8,830 nt of DNA from Actinomycetota bacterium (GTDB lineage: Bacteria > Actinomycetota > Thermoleophilia > Gaiellales > Gaiellaceae): positions 1 to 8,830 of the forward strand of contig JAFALP010000220.1 of NCBI GenBank assembly GCA_019234175.1, given 5' to 3'. Position 1 is the first letter of the stretch. The number at the start of each line of letters is the position of its first letter. The notes beneath the pieces are model-generated. The model saw only the letters and a program-made list of their open reading frames with translations, was not told where the DNA came from and ran no database searches. Made by a program: the position numbers and the translations under genes. Shown here piece after piece: positions 6,722-8,830 of this stretch.

Positions 6722-7960
6722 TCAGGCTAACGACCGGGCTGGAAAGCGCCGCTTCTCTGCGGCGAGGTGCGGCGCCCACTCGAGGCGGTCGGCGCCGGCG
6801 AAGCGGAGGTACGCGGCGAGTGCCTCGCACATGGCGTCGACGAATGCGTCGGCGCGTCCCGGCGCGAAGCCCTGTTCCCACCAGAGACCGAGCACCTCGA
6901 CGGCGCGCTCGCTCCGGTCGATGCGCGGCTCGATCCGGCCCACGAGGCGGTCGCCGAAGACGATCGGCAGGACGTAGTAGCCCCAGCGCCTCTTGTCGGG
7001 CTTGAAGAATCCCTCCCAGACGTGCTCGAACCCGAAGAGGTTCGCGAGCAGGGCGGTGTCCCAGAGCAGCGGGTCGAACGGCGCGATGAAGGCGACGGAC
7101 GGCATCGCCTCGGGTGGCGTCTCCAGCAGCGCGAGCTCCTCGGGAAGGACGAAGCGCTTTCCGCGTAGGCTCTCGATCTCGACCGGCACGAGCGAGCCGC
7201 GGTCGACCAGCTCCTTGTGCAGCACCCTGCGCTCCTCCGGCGCGGCGATGCGGTCGAACGTGCCTCCGGCACCGCCGGCGCCGAGGAGGCCGTGCGCCCG
7301 GTACCGCGACAGGAGCTTGTGCAGCAGCTGTTCGCGCTGCGGCGCCTTCCGCGAGAGCACGTCAGCCGGCAGGAGGCGTTCGAGCAGGTCGTAGTAGCGG
7401 ACGTTGCCGTCGCGCCGCGCGAGGCCGACCACGCCGGTGACGGTGTACGCCTCGAGGACGGAGCGCACGGCGTTCTCCGGCAGGCCGAACCAGTTCTTCG
7501 TCGCCCCGGGCTCGGGTTCGAAGTCGCGCGACGACAGTGGTCCCTCGGCGCGAATCCGTTCCAGCACGTGCTTCGCGACGGCCGCGTTGTCGGCCAGGGC
7601 GGCGTTGTGGAACCGAGGGCCCTTGCGGCCCATGACGTGACGGAACCACGGGAACTCGCTCGTCGGGACGTAGGACAGCGCCTTGTTCGTCGCCTCGAAG
7701 ATCTCGCGCCGCGCGTAGAGCTCGTCGCACCATGCGGGCTCGTAGCCGGCGACGCGCGCGTGCAAGACGAGGTCGTGGTTCCTTCCTGCGACCGCGATCG
7801 GGTCGAACTGAATCGAGCCGAACTTCCGGAAGACCGTGCGCGTCCCGTCGAGGCCCGCGAGCGACCGCGCGGGCGCGAGGAAATGGCGGGCGACGAGGAA
7901 GCGACGGACTTGGTGTGGGCCGAACGCGCTCAGCGTGCGAAGTCGAACGCCCAACCCCAC
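6722..7960 (-). CDS. YcaQ/AlkX-family winged-helix DNA glycosylase
   Basis: A 412-residue protein of the HTH_42 (PF06224) family, typical length about 400. Near the N-terminus stands SIQFDPI (49-55) followed by a RNHDLVLHARV segment. The Q-hydrophobic-D triad (Gln51, Asp53) is the catalytic motif known from E. coli YcaQ/AlkX, a glycosylase that removes bulky N-alkyl purine adducts and unhooks interstrand crosslinks. The late motifs IAPFDPLLWD, KRRWGYYVLPIVFGDRLVGRIEP and EVLGLWWE also belong to this family. Function is inferred from the family. GTG 7960 is chosen as the first in-frame start; TTG 7954 is an alternative. Either overlaps the small membrane ORF, whose TGA lies at 7932-7930. Placed between ebfC and recR, it adds a repair enzyme to a replication-repair operon. 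Confidence 0.85.
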   Translation of the reverse strand: MGLGVRLRTLSAFGPHQVRRFLVARHFLAPARSLAGLDGTRTVFRKFGSIQFDPIAVAGRNHDLVLHARVAGYEPAWCDELYARREIFEATNKALSYVPTSEFPWFRHVMGRKGPRFHNAALADNAAVAKHVLERIRAEGPLSSRDFEPEPGATKNWFGLPENAVRSVLEAYTVTGVVGLARRDGNVRYYDLLERLLPADVLSRKAPQREQLLHKLLSRYRAHGLLGAGGAGGTFDRIAAPEERRVLHKELVDRGSLVPVEIESLRGKRFVLPEELALLETPPEAMPSVAFIAPFDPLLWDTALLANLFGFEHVWEGFFKPDKRRWGYYVLPIVFGDRLVGRIEPRIDRSERAVEVLGLWWEQGFAPGRADAFVDAMCEALAAYLRFAGADRLEWAPHLAAEKRRFPARSLA

Positions 7961-8028
7961 ACCACCACGCCGATCAGGGCGAGGACGAGGACGAGCCAGA
8001 TCCAGTTCGAGACTTCTGAAAGGCGCAA
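7930..8028 (-). CDS. Small single-pass membrane ORF, 32 residues
   Basis: Not recognised. Starting four bases after the ebfC stop, the frame TTG 8028 to TGA 7932-7930 encodes a short polar N-terminus (LRLSEVSN), a strongly hydrophobic span of about 20 residues rich in Trp, Leu and Val (WIWLVLVLALIGVVVW..., 9-28) and a short C-terminus ending FAR. Most codons end in G or C (about 27 of 32). TTG 8028 is the only standard start between the in-frame stop at 8085-8083 and the end, so no other start is available. Its end overlaps the glycosylase start by 31 bases. It explains sequence that would otherwise be an unusual gap in a tightly packed operon. No function is offered; real expression is unproven. 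Confidence 0.5.
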   Translation of the reverse strand: MRLSEVSNWIWLVLVLALIGVVVWGWAFDFAR

Positions 8029-8034
8029 GCGCCT
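8021..8034. repeat. Short palindrome spanning the ebfC stop and the small-ORF start
   Basis: AGGCGC (8021-8026), AA, GCGCCT (8029-8034): a perfect 6-bp inverted repeat with a two-base spacer. On the coding strand it reads GGCGC-TT-GCGCC followed by TTTC. It covers the ebfC stop and the TTG of the small ORF, so it could act as a weak attenuator or hide the start; chance is also possible. Confidence 0.35.
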
Positions 8035-8365
8035 ACCCGCCGAGGCCGGGCAGGCCGAGGCCTCCGAGCCCGAGCTCGCCGATCATCTGCTGCGCCTTCG
8101 CCTCGACGGCGGCGCGCGCCGAGCGGAGCGCCTCGTTCACGCCGGCAAGGACGAGGTCGGCGAGCGCCTCGGGATCCTCCGGGTCGATCGCGTCGCGCGA
8201 GATCTCGATGGCGAGCACCTCACCGGCGCCGTTGGCCGTCACCTTCACCATGCCGCCGCCGACGGACGACTCCGCCGTCTCGTGCTTCGCGTCCTCCTGC
8301 ATGCGCTGCACCTGCTCCTGCATCTGCGCCGCCTGCTGCATGAGCTTGTTCATGTCGAAGCTCAT
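8033..8365 (-). CDS. ebfC: Nucleoid-associated protein YbaB/EbfC
   Basis: A 110-residue protein with the YbaB/EbfC pattern: an N-terminal Met/Gln-rich helix (MNKLMQQAAQMQEQVQRMQ), a central beta part with GGGMVKVTANGAGEVLAIEIS, and a C-terminal helix (DLVLAGVNEALRSARAAVEAKAQ). It forms dimers that bind DNA as tweezers and coat the nucleoid. The last 15 residues are a Gly-Leu-Pro low-complexity tail (LGLGGLGLPGLGG), a tail type common in actinobacterial members. ATG 8365 overlaps the dnaX TGA in an ATGA, so translation is coupled to dnaX, the classical partner of this gene. TAG 8035-8033 ends it. Confidence 0.95.
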   Translation of the reverse strand: MSFDMNKLMQQAAQMQEQVQRMQEDAKHETAESSVGGGMVKVTANGAGEVLAIEISRDAIDPEDPEALADLVLAGVNEALRSARAAVEAKAQQMIGELGLGGLGLPGLGG

Positions 8366-8830
8366 TCCGGTTCGCGCTCCCGGGCGTCGAGATCCGTCTT
8401 CAGCAACTCGATGATGCGGTCTTCGCCCGCGGGCTCGTCCAGCTCGAGCGCGCCCTCCGCGTCGCCTTCGCCGACCGCGAACGCGAGCGCGAGCCGCCGT
8501 CCCGTCACCTCGTAGAGCGCGTCGGCGAGCATGGTCGCGTTCTTCGGCTCCTCGGCCAGCTGGCGGTGGAACGACGCCGTTGCCGGGAACTCCACCGTGA
8601 GCGTGTCGCCGGCGAGCTGCGCGGGGCGGGCCTCGCCGAGCACCGTCGAGATCGGGATCGACCGCTCGGCGACGGCGGGGACGATCGTCCGCGCCCACGC
8701 CTCCTGGAGCTGCTCCAGCTCGACCGGGATATCGGCGACCGGAGGAGCGGGCGCGGGCGCTTCTTCCGTCCTTGGGACGCTCTGCGTCCCAACGACGACC
8801 GCCGGTTGCCCTGCCTCCAACAGCTCGATC
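8362..8830 (-). CDS. dnaX: DNA polymerase III tau/gamma subunit, C-terminal part (5' part outside window)
   Basis: The frame is open at the right edge; the 155 visible residues are the C-terminal end. A Pro/Ala/Glu linker (EEAPAPAPPVADIP) precedes a folded domain, ELEQLQEAWARTIVPAV..., with a GDTLTVEFP strand and the helix pair FHRQLAEEPKN...LADALYEVTGRRLALAF, and a terminal DRIIELLKTDLDA. This is the tau-specific domain seen at the end of actinobacterial DnaX proteins. The ATPase domains that load the sliding clamp would be off the window. The identity is strengthened by the coupled ebfC downstream. A perfect 9-bp palindrome lies inside the linker. Confidence 0.85.
   Translation of the reverse strand, partial: IELLEAGQPAVVVGTQSVPRTEEAPAPAPPVADIPVELEQLQEAWARTIVPAVAERSIPISTVLGEARPAQLAGDTLTVEFPATASFHRQLAEEPKNATMLADALYEVTGRRLALAFAVGEGDAEGALELDEPAGEDRIIELLKTDLDAREREPE
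8772..8792. repeat. Perfect palindrome inside the dnaX linker
   Basis: TTGGGACGC at 8772-8780, loop TCT at 8781-8783, then the exact reverse complement at 8784-8792: a 9-bp stem with a three-base loop. It is read in frame as VGTQSVP within the flexible linker of DnaX, a place that tolerates insertions. The form is that of a REP-like dispersed hairpin; copy number cannot be seen from one window. Confidence 0.6.

Noticed and set aside
8772..8792. Hairpin as part of a dnaX programmed frameshift like that of E. coli
   Set aside because: No A-rich slippery heptamer lies a few bases before the stem, and the site is near the C-terminus, after the point where gamma would normally end.
1..8830. CRISPR array, tRNA/rRNA, insertion sequence, phage or toxin-antitoxin genes
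   Set aside because: No regularly spaced repeats, cloverleaf-like sequence, transposase motifs or compact two-gene toxin layout could be seen on either strand.

Overview
The window is a GC-rich (roughly 70% by eye), densely packed chromosomal segment. GTG and TTG starts, overlapping genes and strong G/C preference at third codon positions point to a high-GC actinobacterium. The Ig-like tail on the secreted protease, and the run from dnaX, ebfC and recR to aspartokinase and asd, suggest a deep-branching actinobacterial class such as Thermoleophilia. That placement is inference; no marker RNA is present. No tRNA, rRNA, CRISPR array, transposase or phage gene was seen, and no stretch over 300 bases lacks a gene.

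Plus strand, 1-3899. The window opens inside a CCG-domain (HdrB-like) iron-sulfur protein. A metallophosphoesterase, an Asp23/Gls24 protein and a GNAT-like protein with an N-terminal CxxC follow; these three overlap by 1-4 bases and form one translationally coupled unit. Next come a 61-residue unknown protein and a secreted chymotrypsin-fold serine protease with an Ig-like C-terminal part. Both start with GTG lying 6-7 bases after a -10-like hexamer and lack a Shine-Dalgarno, suggesting leaderless transcripts.

Minus strand, 8830-3896. Read right to left: dnaX (3' part only), ebfC, a previously unmarked 32-residue single-pass membrane ORF, a YcaQ/AlkX-type DNA glycosylase, recR, lysC and asd. 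Gaps are 13 bases or less and several genes overlap, so this looks like one operon combining DNA replication and repair (clamp-loader tau/gamma, EbfC, glycosylase, RecR) with the first two steps of the aspartate amino-acid pathway. lysC carries an internal ATG behind a strong Shine-Dalgarno at the place where homologues start their separate regulatory beta subunit.

The two gene trains meet tail to tail: asd and the protease stop inside the same CTAG tetranucleotide, which is also the centre of an 8-bp inverted repeat. Most of the window is ordinary housekeeping. The points most worth a second look are the tiny membrane ORF, the lysC internal start, the perfect 9-bp palindrome inside the dnaX linker, the leaderless start candidates and the shared-stop palindrome.
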